From Methylobacillus flagellatus_A (GTDB lineage: Bacteria > Pseudomonadota > Gammaproteobacteria > Burkholderiales > Methylophilaceae), in NCBI RefSeq assembly GCF_031344055.1, contig NZ_JADBEN010000001.1: 64,000 nt of DNA; one strand, given 5' to 3'. The translations under genes were made by a program, and so were the position numbers. Below the pieces are notes generated by a model, which saw only the letters and a program-made list of their open reading frames with translations, did not search any database and was not told where the DNA came from. How positions within the stretch are numbered: the stretch's first letter is position 1; each line of letters starts with the position of its first letter. Below, piece after piece: positions 1 to 9,152 of the stretch.

Positions 1-2
1 AT

Positions 3-56
3 TATGCACCGGGTGGAGCAGTTTCGCTTAATGCTAAGTCAGAGGGGACGAAATGA
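3..56 (+). CDS. 3' end of an upstream gene, possibly tnsA-like (partial)
   Basis: Seventeen codons of an open frame enter from the left edge and stop at a TGA that overlaps the ATG of the next gene (ATGA). Such translational coupling is usual between tnsA and tnsB in Tn7-like elements, so this could be the tail of a TnsA-type endonuclease. The fragment is too short to identify; the assignment rests on position only. Confidence 0.35.
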   Translation, partial: YAPGGAVSLNAKSEGTK

Positions 57-1555
57 AACGCTTCCAAATAGCCAAAGGCTTAACCATCAAGCACTCGGAA
101 CAGCTCTTCGAGTTTACGGATCGGAGCATTGAGGAGTTGTATTTTCAGCAGCCAGACACGGGTAAAAGACTCATTTTATTAGAAATTGATTTCTGGACTA
201 ATCTGAGTCTGGGAATCATTGAGATTGTGCCATCCATTTCAACATCACAAATGTTGTTGGTTAAGCCAGAGGAGAATGTGTCGACGGCACCCTTCATCAC
301 AGATCTGAACGTCAAGTATATGGACGAGTTAGATCGTAGAGTCAAATATATAAAGGGTTTGCAAAGATTGGGAATTACACGGGGTCAAAGAGCTAAGATT
401 AAAAGTGCTTTGCCTGGCATTGCTAATGAGTTGAAAGATGAATCTTCTCCGAAGGCCCCAACAGTGCAACATTGGTGGCGATTGTATGAGAGTAGCCTAG
501 ACAGCAATGAAGCTCTGATTAGCAGGAATGCCCATAAGCAACGCAGAAAATTCCTTGAGGCCGAGAGTGAGTATTTTCTGCAAGACCAAATGAGGATGCA
601 CTATCTCAAGAATACTCGGCCTAGCATTAACACTGCATATCAGGCATATCGCCATGATCTTCTAGAAGCAAATCTTCTACGTATAAGCAATGGTCAATCA
701 CCACTTCAGTCTGTTTCCGCCAAAACCTTTCATAACCGCATCAAGGCGTTACCTCGGTATGAGGTATTGGTTGAAAGATATGGACGTGAATATGCGAGGA
801 GGCAATTAAAGGTCAGCAAAGGACCATTGCCATCGGCATACCCCTTGGATGTAGTTGAGATTGATCATACGCCTATGAATCTCTATGTGATCGATGATTT
901 GTCATTCTTACCGTTGGGGCGGCCTACTATGACAGCAATCAAAGATCGCTATTCGGGCATGCTATTGGGGATGTATATGTCATTCCATGGAGGAGGGTTG
1001 GCGAGTATCTCAGGGGCTATTAAACATTCGTTGACTGCGCACAGGCTTGCTTTTGATCTATGGAGTGATCTTGAGCATCAATGGCCCGCGTATGGTTTGG
1101 GGTCAATTTATAGCTCTGATCGAGGAGCTGACTATTTTTCACCACGCTACCGCGCCATGATTTTCGATCTTGGTGCCAATTATGAATACTGTGAAGTACG
1201 TACACCTTGGTTAAAAGGGTCGATTGAGCGATTTTTCCTTACCCTCGAACAAAACTTTTTTGAGACCATGCCAGGCAAAACCTTTAGTTCACTAGCTCAG
1301 CGCAAAGACTATGACCCAGCCAAGCATGCGGTGATCCGATTCTCAACACTGATTTACTTGATCCATAAATGGGCAGTGGATTATCACAACGTCACCCCTC
1401 ACTCTCGCAAAATGGCAACACCCCTGGAACTTTGGCTTGAGGGAATTGGAATAGCGCCTCCACCCATGCCCGCATCAGTGGATAAATTGAACATCATTCT
1501 TGGTGATAGACGGCAAGGCATGATTAGAAATGAAGGCATTCTATCAAGGGAATGA
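53..1555 (+). CDS. TnsB/TniA-family DDE transposase, C-terminally truncated
   Basis: A 500-residue transposase of the Mu/TnsB/TniA (rve integrase core) group, which cuts and joins transposon ends. The catalytic triad is readable: D271 in VVEIDHTPM, D356 in SSDRGADY and E392 in KGSIERFF, with a D-35-E spacing typical of retroviral-type integrases. An N-terminal region of about 250 residues would bind the ends. TnsB/TniA proteins usually run to about 550-700 residues and finish with a Mu-type beta-barrel and a tail contacting TnsC. Here the protein stops just inside that barrel, so it is probably inactive. The ATG follows AGAGGGG and overlaps the stop of the preceding frame. No tnsC or tniQ follows, which fits a decayed element. 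Confidence 0.85.
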   Translation: MKRFQIAKGLTIKHSEQLFEFTDRSIEELYFQQPDTGKRLILLEIDFWTNLSLGIIEIVPSISTSQMLLVKPEENVSTAPFITDLNVKYMDELDRRVKYIKGLQRLGITRGQRAKIKSALPGIANELKDESSPKAPTVQHWWRLYESSLDSNEALISRNAHKQRRKFLEAESEYFLQDQMRMHYLKNTRPSINTAYQAYRHDLLEANLLRISNGQSPLQSVSAKTFHNRIKALPRYEVLVERYGREYARRQLKVSKGPLPSAYPLDVVEIDHTPMNLYVIDDLSFLPLGRPTMTAIKDRYSGMLLGMYMSFHGGGLASISGAIKHSLTAHRLAFDLWSDLEHQWPAYGLGSIYSSDRGADYFSPRYRAMIFDLGANYEYCEVRTPWLKGSIERFFLTLEQNFFETMPGKTFSSLAQRKDYDPAKHAVIRFSTLIYLIHKWAVDYHNVTPHSRKMATPLELWLEGIGIAPPPMPASVDKLNIILGDRRQGMIRNEGILSRE

Positions 1556-2049
1556 TGCCTTAATATGCCTCAAATTCAGTTTCGCTGACCGCTAGCTATG
1601 CTTAACATTGTCCGCAGAAACAAATTCCGCCCAACATTGATTCAAACTTAATTGCTACCTGATTAGACAGGTAACTGAGTCTGGAGGGCAATAATTGTTG
1701 CGTTGAATATACAAGCGGGACGCCATGTTGCCGAAAATGAGCAAAGGGAGGTTATATGTTTTGCAGCACCCGGCCTGTATGCTTTGGAAACATTGGTATG
1801 GATGTGAAGGTCGTTTTCGAGCAGTGTAGCTGCCAAAAGGCATTTGAATGGGCTGGTATTGACAACCCAATTTGTTAAGCTATCTTTTACCCAGCAATCC
1901 CGATTGGTTTTTGTGTGGTCTTACTTTACAGAGCGTGACCATAGTAATAGTCATGCTGCCGGGTAAAGGTCATCCTAATACTACATGCCCCGTTTGAGAT
2001 TCAGTCTCACAAGTCATCATGGTTTTCCAAGGTGGAGGCGAAATAAATT
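1556..2049. other. Gene-free stretch after the truncated transposase
   Basis: About 490 bases with no convincing gene on either strand. It holds an imperfect copy (1577-1596) of a 20-bp sequence found at 19-38 and a small inverted repeat TACCTG/CAGGTA at 1656-1673. It may be debris from the deletion that removed the end of the transposase gene and its tnsC/tniQ partners. Confidence 0.5.
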
Positions 2050-2310
2050 TCACGCAATTTTCCACCATATCAGACTGGCAACAATAATGGGGAAGGCAAG
2101 AATCGCTAGAAATATAGGAAACTCCTCACCCCAGGAGTAACCATGTTGTACGCCTATCCACATGTTCAAGCTGCTGCAGATCAGCCAGAGGGGAATAAAC
2201 GTTTTTGCCCCAGTCAGCAAGCCTGATATACCGTTACCCCAGGCATGGCCCAGCAGCAAACTGGTGATTAGAAGTGCAAAACCGCCGCCTAATACGATTA
2301 AGGTGTGCAT
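2050..2310 (-). CDS. Small three-helix inner-membrane protein
   Basis: An 86-residue hydrophobic protein with about three membrane segments: near residues 3-22, a middle segment around FIPLWLICSSLNMWIG, and a C-terminal one around IFLAILAFPIIVASLIWW. It resembles short uncharacterised membrane proteins encoded beside short-chain dehydrogenases and their LysR regulators. It starts 30 bases downstream of the dehydrogenase gene on the same strand and is probably co-transcribed with it. No function can be given. Confidence 0.7.
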   Translation of the reverse strand: MHTLIVLGGGFALLITSLLLGHAWGNGISGLLTGAKTFIPLWLICSSLNMWIGVQHGYSWGEEFPIFLAILAFPIIVASLIWWKIA

Positions 2311-2340
2311 GCCTGGGGCTCCTGTATGTGTGAATATATG

Positions 2341-3114
2341 TTAACGCGTTGTATATCCACCGTTGGCAAAAATGGTTTGCCCGGTAATCCACCAACCTTC
2401 TGTCACTAAAAAGCGCACGATGGGTGCAATGTCTTCAATATCAGTGAGCCCGGTCTTGGAAAAGTTACTCAGTGCTGCTGCGGAGGAGTGATAGGCAACG
2501 GCTTCTTTGCTTTCTTGACCGTAAAAGAATGGTGTATCCATAGGCCCGGGCCCTATTGCATTCACGCTGATACCCCTAACACCGAATTCCTTTGATGCTG
2601 CTCGGGTAAAGTGTTCCACAGCCGCTTTACTACCAGGGTATATCGCATAACTATCTGTATAAGCAGCCAAAAGCGAAGACACGATAGTCACAATGCTGCC
2701 GCCCTCACTGAGTGTGCGGCCTGCTTGCTGAATGAAAAAGAAAGCCGCTTTGGCATTTGCATCAAAGCTTTTATTAAAGTCATATTCGGTCACATCTAAT
2801 ATTGGTTTTTTGATGACAACCCCTGCGGTGTTGATGGCAATATCAACTCGACCAAATCGCTTGAGGGCTTCGTCAAACAGTTCAACATTATTAAACGGAA
2901 TTGAAAGATCACCTTGAAATGCAAAGGCATCTACGCCTTTTGCATTAAGTGCTGCAACCGTTTTATCAGCATCAGCTTTGGATTCTGCGCTGTTATAGTG
3001 AATGGCTGCGCCTCTTAAGCCTGCTTCTGCAAACTGCTGGGCAACCAGTGCCCCCAAGTTTTTACCGCCACCTGCAATTACTGCAACTTTGTCTTTGATC
3101 GTGCGTGATGCCAT
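2341..3114 (-). CDS. Short-chain dehydrogenase/reductase (SDR)
   Basis: A 257-residue classical SDR, an NAD(P)-dependent oxidoreductase with a Rossmann fold. The nucleotide loop reads AGGGKNLG at residues 14-21, a variant of TGxxxGxG. NTAG occurs at 94-97, and the catalytic set is S146 or S147, Y159 and K163 (YPGSK). I chose the ATG at 3114 because GGAGAA precedes it by a normal spacing; an upstream in-frame start would add 24 non-SDR residues. It is divergent from the LysR gene at 3237 and is its likely target, followed by a small membrane-protein gene. The substrate is unknown. Confidence 0.88.
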   Translation of the reverse strand: MASRTIKDKVAVIAGGGKNLGALVAQQFAEAGLRGAAIHYNSAESKADADKTVAALNAKGVDAFAFQGDLSIPFNNVELFDEALKRFGRVDIAINTAGVVIKKPILDVTEYDFNKSFDANAKAAFFFIQQAGRTLSEGGSIVTIVSSLLAAYTDSYAIYPGSKAAVEHFTRAASKEFGVRGISVNAIGPGPMDTPFFYGQESKEAVAYHSSAAALSNFSKTGLTDIEDIAPIVRFLVTEGWWITGQTIFANGGYTTR

Positions 3115-3200
3115 TTTTATTCTCCATAAGCGGATATTTGCGGGATTTGTAAAATACATACTCAGCTGAACAGTAAATAAATACAATCATCAAATTATGG

Positions 3201-3213
3201 ATAGACTATCTAT
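3201..3213. promoter_or_regulatory. Candidate LysR operator (ATAGA-CTA-TCTAT)
   Basis: A perfect 5-bp inverted repeat with a 3-base centre lies between the divergent SDR and LysR genes, 24 bases before the LysR start. LysR-type regulators usually bind interrupted dyads of about this size in such shared promoters. Binding is inferred from position and symmetry. Confidence 0.45.
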
Positions 3214-3236
3214 AAATCACTAACAATAGGCCGGAT

Positions 3237-4154
3237 ATGGATAGAATGGATGCGCTTAAAATCTTCGTTCGCATCACTGAGCTAAAAAGCTTCAGTAGGG
3301 CAGCAGAGGATTTAGCGATGCCCCGCGCAACGGTATCGGCGGCTGTGGCTCAGCTAGAAGCTCAGTTTGGTACGCGATTACTGCAACGCACTACACGCAA
3401 ACTCAGCCTGACAGAGGATGGCAGCTCGATTTTAGAGCGTGCCCATATGTTGCTGGATGAGTTCGAGGCATTGCATCATCAGTTTCGTGCACATTCAGCA
3501 CCATTAACTGGCAAGCTTAATGTGGACTTGCCCAGCCGTATTGCCAGGCGAATTGTCATCCCGGCTTTACCTCAGTTTTTAGCGCGCCATCCAGATCTCA
3601 ACATCACATTGGGGGCGGATGACAAAATTGTTGATTTGGTTGAAAACGGCATTGATTGTGCGATTCGAGTAGGGCCATTGTCAGAAAGTAGCCTGGTGGC
3701 CAAACCCTTGGGGATGCTGGAGATGATCAATTGCGCTAGTCCTGCTTATGTGCAGGCGCAAGCCCAACTCGAAAGTCCTGATGATCTTCCTATGCACAAG
3801 GCCATTCATTATGGCAACAAACGCAATGGCCATTTGAATGCTACTGAAACCAATTGGGATTATGTTGACAGCGATGGTTTTGAAAAAACCGCCAGCATCC
3901 CCTGTCGTATCAGTGTGCATACGGTGGAAACCTATATCGCTTCGGCAGTAGCCGGATTAGGTTTAATCCAGGTGCCAGCCTTCGATGTGAGTGATCTGCT
4001 TGCAGAGAGCAAGCTAGTCGAAGTTATGCCGCGCTGGCGGCCAGCCGCTATGCCTGTACATGCCTTATATCCTCACAGGAAGCATTTATCTCCCAGAGTC
4101 AGAGTGTTTATGGACTGGGTGGCCGCCTTGATTAATGAAAAAATAATAAATTGA
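3237..4154 (+). CDS. LysR-family transcriptional regulator
   Basis: A 305-residue LysR-type regulator. The N-terminal winged HTH (about residues 4-62) contains the hallmark segment SFSRAAEDLAMPRATVSAAVAQLE. A periplasmic-binding-like effector domain follows (about 90-295). It resembles the DsdC/AaeR-like group that often stands next to SDR genes. It is transcribed away from the SDR gene at 3114 and should control it and itself through the shared intergenic region. A terminator hairpin follows 10 bases after the stop. The effector cannot be told from sequence. Confidence 0.9.
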   Translation: MDRMDALKIFVRITELKSFSRAAEDLAMPRATVSAAVAQLEAQFGTRLLQRTTRKLSLTEDGSSILERAHMLLDEFEALHHQFRAHSAPLTGKLNVDLPSRIARRIVIPALPQFLARHPDLNITLGADDKIVDLVENGIDCAIRVGPLSESSLVAKPLGMLEMINCASPAYVQAQAQLESPDDLPMHKAIHYGNKRNGHLNATETNWDYVDSDGFEKTASIPCRISVHTVETYIASAVAGLGLIQVPAFDVSDLLAESKLVEVMPRWRPAAMPVHALYPHRKHLSPRVRVFMDWVAALINEKIIN

Positions 4155-4164
4155 TTGGTGGGTT

Positions 4165-4186
4165 AAGCCCGCACATGCGGGCTTTG
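4165..4186. terminator. Rho-independent terminator between convergent genes
   Basis: Stem AAGCCCGCA (4165-4173) pairs with TGCGGGCTT (4176-4184) and runs into T residues. It lies between the LysR gene and the convergent autotransporter gene and can serve both strands. Confidence 0.75.
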
Positions 4187-4212
4187 TTATGACTGCTAAT
4201 CACGCTTGGCTA

Positions 4213-7044
4213 TCACCAGTTAGCTCTAAAGCCCAGAGTGCCGCCATATCCATATGAATCACTATCGGCCAAGCTGGTATTCACAACGCCTTTGCCATAC
4301 AGCGAAAACTTGTCATTCGACCAGTTGTAAGACCAACCAAAGCCTATTCCAGCCCAGAGTTGATCTTGACGATTTTTGAAGGATTGCTGATCAATCAGGA
4401 TGGAAGTGCCATTGAGAAACTCATTGTAAATGTTGGCAATGCCATAGATGTGCGTGCGATTAATCTGGCGCTCAACACTGATACCCACGCGACCTTGCAG
4501 GCTATCATCACGCCCAGAGTGAATTGAAGTGCCAAACTTATCCGTGAAATTGTCGAAACTTGCTTTCGAGTAGGTCAGCTGCGCCTGTGGTGTCACAGAC
4601 CATTCCTGATTCAATGACACGCGCTTACCAGCCTCTACAGATGCAGCATAGCCAAATGCTTCATTGTTTTTCTCAAGGCGATGCCCCGGCCTGGCAGATA
4701 AATCACTGCGATACCAAGTGGCCTGTACAGATCCATCAACATAAAATCCATTGTCACCATACCAGGTCAAGGTACTGCCTATCCCATAACCATCTGTGGA
4801 AATGCTACCAGCACCATAATTGCTGACGCCACCATAGCGCCATGAGGTATCTGCTTTTCCATGCACGTAGTGAGCGCTGAGCCCGCCAACAAGTTTGCCA
4901 CTACTATATTCTGCAAGCACGGCATCCAGCCCGCCCTGCATCTTAACCATGTCGTACTTATAGGTGCTGCCAACAGTTGATGACTTTGGATCAATACGGT
5001 TATGACCGCCTTCCATGCGTAGCCACATACCATTGGTTTCAGTGAATGACCCGGCAACGTAATCTTCGTTATTCTTGGAAGCAGAGTCACCATCATTCCA
5101 GAAACGATTGCCAACCCGTTGCTGCAATGTTGGCATGCCGTTTAGCCCAAGGAGAATCTGAGGATATGCCTCATAACTCGGTACACCTGGTTGATAAAGC
5201 GGAGTGCCTGCAGGTGCGTTCTGTAATACCGAGCGCAGGTACCAGTCGCCATCAGTAGGGGTGGATGTGCCTCCCTGATATAAACGATATGCGTAAGCGC
5301 CAGCCACGACGGCAGGATCTCCCTCGTAGGTGGTTGTCCCTAGTAGGGTGAAATTCCCGGCTGAGCTTCCTGCGACATCAATGATCTTGATCCCTTCGAT
5401 GGTTTGCGCTCCAAGTCCACCGACATTAGTAACACGCACTGGTGTTGTACCTATGGTTGAGCCAGTAATCACCAGGCGATCTGTCAACGAGCTGTCATCC
5501 CCGAGTACGGTTCGAATCTCTATCATGCCGCCAGTAGGGGTGTAGTCACCTGCGATAGTCAGTGTGCCCAATGTATTGCTATGGCCAGGCGCAATGACAC
5601 CACTATTGGTCGTACTGCCGACCTGGCCGATACCTGTTAACCGGCCACCTGCCATGACATCTATCAGGCCTCCCATAGTGCCATCCATCTGCAAAGTACC
5701 TGCGTGTACCGTAGAGTCTCCGGTGAAGGTTGAACTATCACCTGTCAATCTCAGGGTGCCAGTTCCAAGCTTATTGAAAGTAGATGTACCACTAAATGCC
5801 GTGTGGATAGCAACAGTGTGATTGTTGCTATCAATCCACGCGCCTTCAGCGCCAACGGTCAGTGCGGAAAAATTCTCAAGAAAATTGCCTTGATTCCTAT
5901 TGGCACGGAGAATGCCGCCATTGAGATCAAGATTGGTGCTGCCAGCGCCAGCGATGACGGCACTAGTCTCCAGCACACCACGACCAGTTGCATCCCCATT
6001 AAGATGCAGCGTGCCACTACTTGAAGCACCGTTCGCCATTTCGACATCCCAAGAAACATGCACCAGACCACCTTTATTAATGGTAATGGTGCCTGAGCCT
6101 TGTTGTCCTACGACGAGATCATCTGTAGCACTTAAGGTGGAAATGTTGCTGGTACTGCTTTCTACAGTCACTGAACCCTGACTGCCATTATCAAAACCAA
6201 GATAAATGGTTGCTGAACCTCCTCCAGTCGCCATAGTGCTTACTGAGGCACCTTCCAGTACCTCTAACTCACCAATACCTGTAAAGCCGACGTAGATATT
6301 ATTATCAGGGTTCCATGCAGAATTCAGGCCTGTGGCTGTAACGCGTCCATTACCATCTGAGTAATATCCGATTAAAGCCTGGCCGCTGTTGACGACACCA
6401 CCATCTTCAATCCTGAGTGTGCCATTGCCATCAGACCCAACGATAAACGTTGAACCAAGACTACTATTCCAAGTTGAACCGTTACCAGAAACAAGAGCGG
6501 TGCCGTTACTGGTAGCAGCACTTCCAATAGTTACACTCTGCGTATTGACGACAAGCCCACCGCTCAGAATATTTAATGCACCGTTACTATTCGGCTCAAC
6601 ACCGATGAGTAACTGACCTGAACTTGTCCAGGTTGAGAAATTTCCAATGCCGTCATCTCCCTGGACGGTCACGCTACTGGGGCCACCTGCAAAATTGCCC
6701 ACGTAAGCCCAGTCATTATTGACAGTTGCTCCAGCGTCAATGAGCAAAGTGCCAGGATTGGTATCACCAACGACGAGATCGCCACCAACGATCCAATGCT
6801 CTGTTCCTGGTGCTGGTTGGGAGTTTAACTCCCCTGTATAAGTGATTGAGGCTGCACTAGCATCATATAGGCCAGTGGTTGCCAGAGTGATCGCAGAAAT
6901 CACGCTTGAGATTAGTAAAGCGCGCCGATATGGAGGGGGAGTTGGTTGCTTTCTACTCTCAACTTTCCAACCTGAAGTTGAGTGCTGTGAATAAACTTTC
7001 TTGCCAGATCGGTTAATTGGAGACACTGCTATGGAATATCGCAC
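4213..7044 (-). CDS. Autotransporter (type V secretion) with beta-helical passenger
   Basis: A 943-residue classical autotransporter. A long signal region (residues 1 to about 66) has a basic N-terminal extension before the hydrophobic core, like the extended signal peptides of large autotransporters. The passenger (about 67-660) is built of repeated G-, N-, S- and T-rich strands such as GTLLIDAGATV, GNGSTWNSS and GGLVV, which predict a right-handed beta-helix. The last 270 or so residues form the outer-membrane beta-barrel and end in FRANW with a terminal aromatic residue, the usual Bam signal. The start is a GTG preceded by GGAGGAG. No protease triad stands out, so an adhesin or pertactin-like role is most likely. 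Confidence 0.88.
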   Translation of the reverse strand: MRYSIAVSPINRSGKKVYSQHSTSGWKVESRKQPTPPPYRRALLISSVISAITLATTGLYDASAASITYTGELNSQPAPGTEHWIVGGDLVVGDTNPGTLLIDAGATVNNDWAYVGNFAGGPSSVTVQGDDGIGNFSTWTSSGQLLIGVEPNSNGALNILSGGLVVNTQSVTIGSAATSNGTALVSGNGSTWNSSLGSTFIVGSDGNGTLRIEDGGVVNSGQALIGYYSDGNGRVTATGLNSAWNPDNNIYVGFTGIGELEVLEGASVSTMATGGGSATIYLGFDNGSQGSVTVESSTSNISTLSATDDLVVGQQGSGTITINKGGLVHVSWDVEMANGASSSGTLHLNGDATGRGVLETSAVIAGAGSTNLDLNGGILRANRNQGNFLENFSALTVGAEGAWIDSNNHTVAIHTAFSGTSTFNKLGTGTLRLTGDSSTFTGDSTVHAGTLQMDGTMGGLIDVMAGGRLTGIGQVGSTTNSGVIAPGHSNTLGTLTIAGDYTPTGGMIEIRTVLGDDSSLTDRLVITGSTIGTTPVRVTNVGGLGAQTIEGIKIIDVAGSSAGNFTLLGTTTYEGDPAVVAGAYAYRLYQGGTSTPTDGDWYLRSVLQNAPAGTPLYQPGVPSYEAYPQILLGLNGMPTLQQRVGNRFWNDGDSASKNNEDYVAGSFTETNGMWLRMEGGHNRIDPKSSTVGSTYKYDMVKMQGGLDAVLAEYSSGKLVGGLSAHYVHGKADTSWRYGGVSNYGAGSISTDGYGIGSTLTWYGDNGFYVDGSVQATWYRSDLSARPGHRLEKNNEAFGYAASVEAGKRVSLNQEWSVTPQAQLTYSKASFDNFTDKFGTSIHSGRDDSLQGRVGISVERQINRTHIYGIANIYNEFLNGTSILIDQQSFKNRQDQLWAGIGFGWSYNWSNDKFSLYGKGVVNTSLADSDSYGYGGTLGFRANW

Positions 7045-7277
7045 CTGTACAACTCCTCCACCTGTAGGAATAGGTTACGATATTAAATAGATATTGTTCA
7101 TTTTTGCAAATTTGGCCTCTGACTTTGTTGGGTGTGTATACATATTTGAGATATGTAGCGTTTGCCCGTTTGGGCTCTCAATTGGAACTCAGCCTTAATT
7201 ACCATAGTCTTACCCATCATTAGTAACCCGAATGAGTGCCAAGCAATCAGAATATTTATGACTTTCTAGGGGCTTAT

Positions 7278-7373
7278 ATGGTTGAGGCGAATAGTGAGTT
7301 TTGGGATGTTGCGATTTTGCTAATGCTGATTGTGTCGCTTGGATTTATCTTCTACCTGTTTACCAGACGCTGA
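7278..7373 (+). CDS. Possible 31-residue single-span membrane protein
   Basis: A short frame with a good ribosome site (AGGGG six bases before ATG) encodes an acidic N-terminus, one hydrophobic helix (VAILLMLIVSLGFIFYLF) and a basic end TRR. This inside/outside charge pattern fits a real small membrane protein. It stands alone between the autotransporter gene and a pseudogene, and nothing else supports it. Confidence 0.4.
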   Translation: MVEANSEFWDVAILLMLIVSLGFIFYLFTRR

Positions 7374-7390
7374 GACCTATTTTACGTACC

Positions 7391-7565
7391 TTGGGCTCTT
7401 GCCAATTGAAATCAGGCTGTACAACATAGAGGTGTTTTTTACCAATATTGATCAAGGCGTCTCGATGCTGGCAGATCGGCAAGTGAAACTCATTCCATCA
7501 GCGACAAGGGTTGCTTTGACGTTTCTAAGGGGATTCTGAGCTGCGCAGTGTAATCATGCCCACAA
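7391..7565 (-). pseudogene. Frameshifted copy of the zinc-ribbon gene at 9153
   Basis: Reading leftward from 7565 the sequence matches the intact small zinc-ribbon gene at 9153-9341 codon by codon. The start aligns with MW, the second Cys codon region is kept, and LRNVKATL and GMSFTC follow. One base is then missing in the CPIC codons and the frame shifts; in the new frame ICQHRDALINIG and LYVVQPDFNW continue. A TGA also replaces the first CxxC cysteine codon. Two independent lesions make it a clear pseudogene and a diverged paralogue rather than a recent duplicate. Confidence 0.8.
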
Positions 7566-7661
7566 GGAGTTGTGGCCGGTAATTAAAACCGTGGAATAGC
7601 TGCCTTTGTGCAGGGGGTCAGATTCGGTCAGTTGTATCACATCAAGTGTCTACTCAGTTTC

Positions 7662-9026
7662 TCAGTTTTGTATCAGGTAGACAAATAGTCCGCCCAATGC
7701 AGAGGCCAACAGCACCGGGATGACGCCCCATTTAAATTGGAAGAGGGCCACAGCCGCCGCCACTGCGATAAGCGCTGACGGCGACGCGAACTGACCACTA
7801 AAACCTTGTGGCCATAGTACGTGATAACCGAAGAATAACGCCAGGTTGATTATCACACCCACCACTGCTGCAGTGATTGCCGTTAACGGCGCTGTAAACC
7901 TAAGCTCGTTTCGCGTCGACTCAACCAATGGGCCACCTGCAAGAATGAAGATGAACGACGGAAGGAAGGTAAACCAAGTGATCAGAATTGCGGCGACTAC
8001 ACCTGCCCAAATAGCGTTATCAGCGCCGAATACTTGGTGCACATAGCCACCCACAAATCCCACATAAGCCACCACCATAATCAATGGCCCAGGCGTCGCT
8101 TCTCCTAGAGCAAGGCCGTCGATCATCTGCGTTGGAGTGAGCCAGCCGTAGTGCTCAACGGCACCCTGGTAAACATAGGGCAAGACTGCATATGCTCCAC
8201 CAAAGGTCAGCAGTGCAGCCTTGGTAAAAAACCAGCCCATCTGGGTTAGAGTGCCCTCCCAACCGAATAGCGCGGTCAGCAAGCCCATTGGTAATACCCA
8301 TAATGCAACCCCAATGATCATCAATGAAATCAAACGCGACCAGCGGAACAGAGCATGCTGGGGACATGCGGTATTGTCATCAATTAATGCAGGGCCGAAT
8401 GAGTGCCTCGCTCTATCATGAGTATTGCCAACATTGAATTTCTGCGGCGCAAAGCGCCCACCCAAGTAGCCAATTACAGCTGCGCCCAACACAATAAGAG
8501 GAAACGGCAGGTCAAAGGCAAAAATCGCCACGAAGGAGGCAGTAGCGATGGCCCATAACACGTTGCTCTTTAGCGCCCGAGAACCCATTCGGTGTGCAGC
8601 GTGCACCACAATGGCGGTTACAGCGGGCTTAATCCCATAGAAAATACCTGCCACCACCAACATTTCACCGTAAGCAATGTAAACCCACGACAATGCAATC
8701 AGGATGAAGAGCGAAGGCAGCACGAATAACACACCTGCAATCACGCCCCCCCAGGTTCGGTGCATCAGCCAACCGATGTAGGTGGCGAGTTGTTGGGCTT
8801 CTGGCCCAGGTAACAACATGCAGTAGTTCAGTGCATGTAGGAAACGCCGCTCGGAGATCCAGCGCCGCCGTTCAACCAGTTCTTGGTGCATGATCGAGAT
8901 CTGTCCAGCTGGGCCTCCGAAGCTGATAAACCCGAGCTTCAACCAAAACGCAAAGGCCTGCCAGAAGCCAACCGATGATTGTTCATACGCTGCCGTGTCC
9001 ACGTATTGTTTATCAGCGTGGGTCAT
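7662..9026 (-). CDS. chrA: Chromate transporter ChrA, two-domain form
   Basis: A 454-residue inner-membrane protein of the CHR family, which exports chromate and confers resistance. Two homologous halves are visible. The first carries the signature FGGPAGQISIMHQE...ERRRWIS and LLPGPEAQQLA, the second FGGAYAVLPYV and ATPGPLIMVVAYVG. About ten to twelve hydrophobic helices span it. I start at 9026 (AGGGAAC upstream); a start at 9107 would add 27 residues unlike the family. No chrB precedes it. A second, distinct chrA lies at 14139. Confidence 0.9.
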   Translation of the reverse strand: MTHADKQYVDTAAYEQSSVGFWQAFAFWLKLGFISFGGPAGQISIMHQELVERRRWISERRFLHALNYCMLLPGPEAQQLATYIGWLMHRTWGGVIAGVLFVLPSLFILIALSWVYIAYGEMLVVAGIFYGIKPAVTAIVVHAAHRMGSRALKSNVLWAIATASFVAIFAFDLPFPLIVLGAAVIGYLGGRFAPQKFNVGNTHDRARHSFGPALIDDNTACPQHALFRWSRLISLMIIGVALWVLPMGLLTALFGWEGTLTQMGWFFTKAALLTFGGAYAVLPYVYQGAVEHYGWLTPTQMIDGLALGEATPGPLIMVVAYVGFVGGYVHQVFGADNAIWAGVVAAILITWFTFLPSFIFILAGGPLVESTRNELRFTAPLTAITAAVVGVIINLALFFGYHVLWPQGFSGQFASPSALIAVAAAVALFQFKWGVIPVLLASALGGLFVYLIQN

Positions 9027-9152
9027 ATTGAGGGTGTTCCCTTGAAAAACTGGACAGCAAATTATCAAAAATGGCGGAAGCGGTCGTCTGCAATCGAGCC
9101 CAATCATTACAGACTTCTGAGTAAGAGAAGGTGTAAGCCTAAGTCGCTCAAG

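Noticed and set aside
1655..1870. 71-codon minus-strand frame after the transposase
   Set aside because: No domain and no start site; composition looks random.
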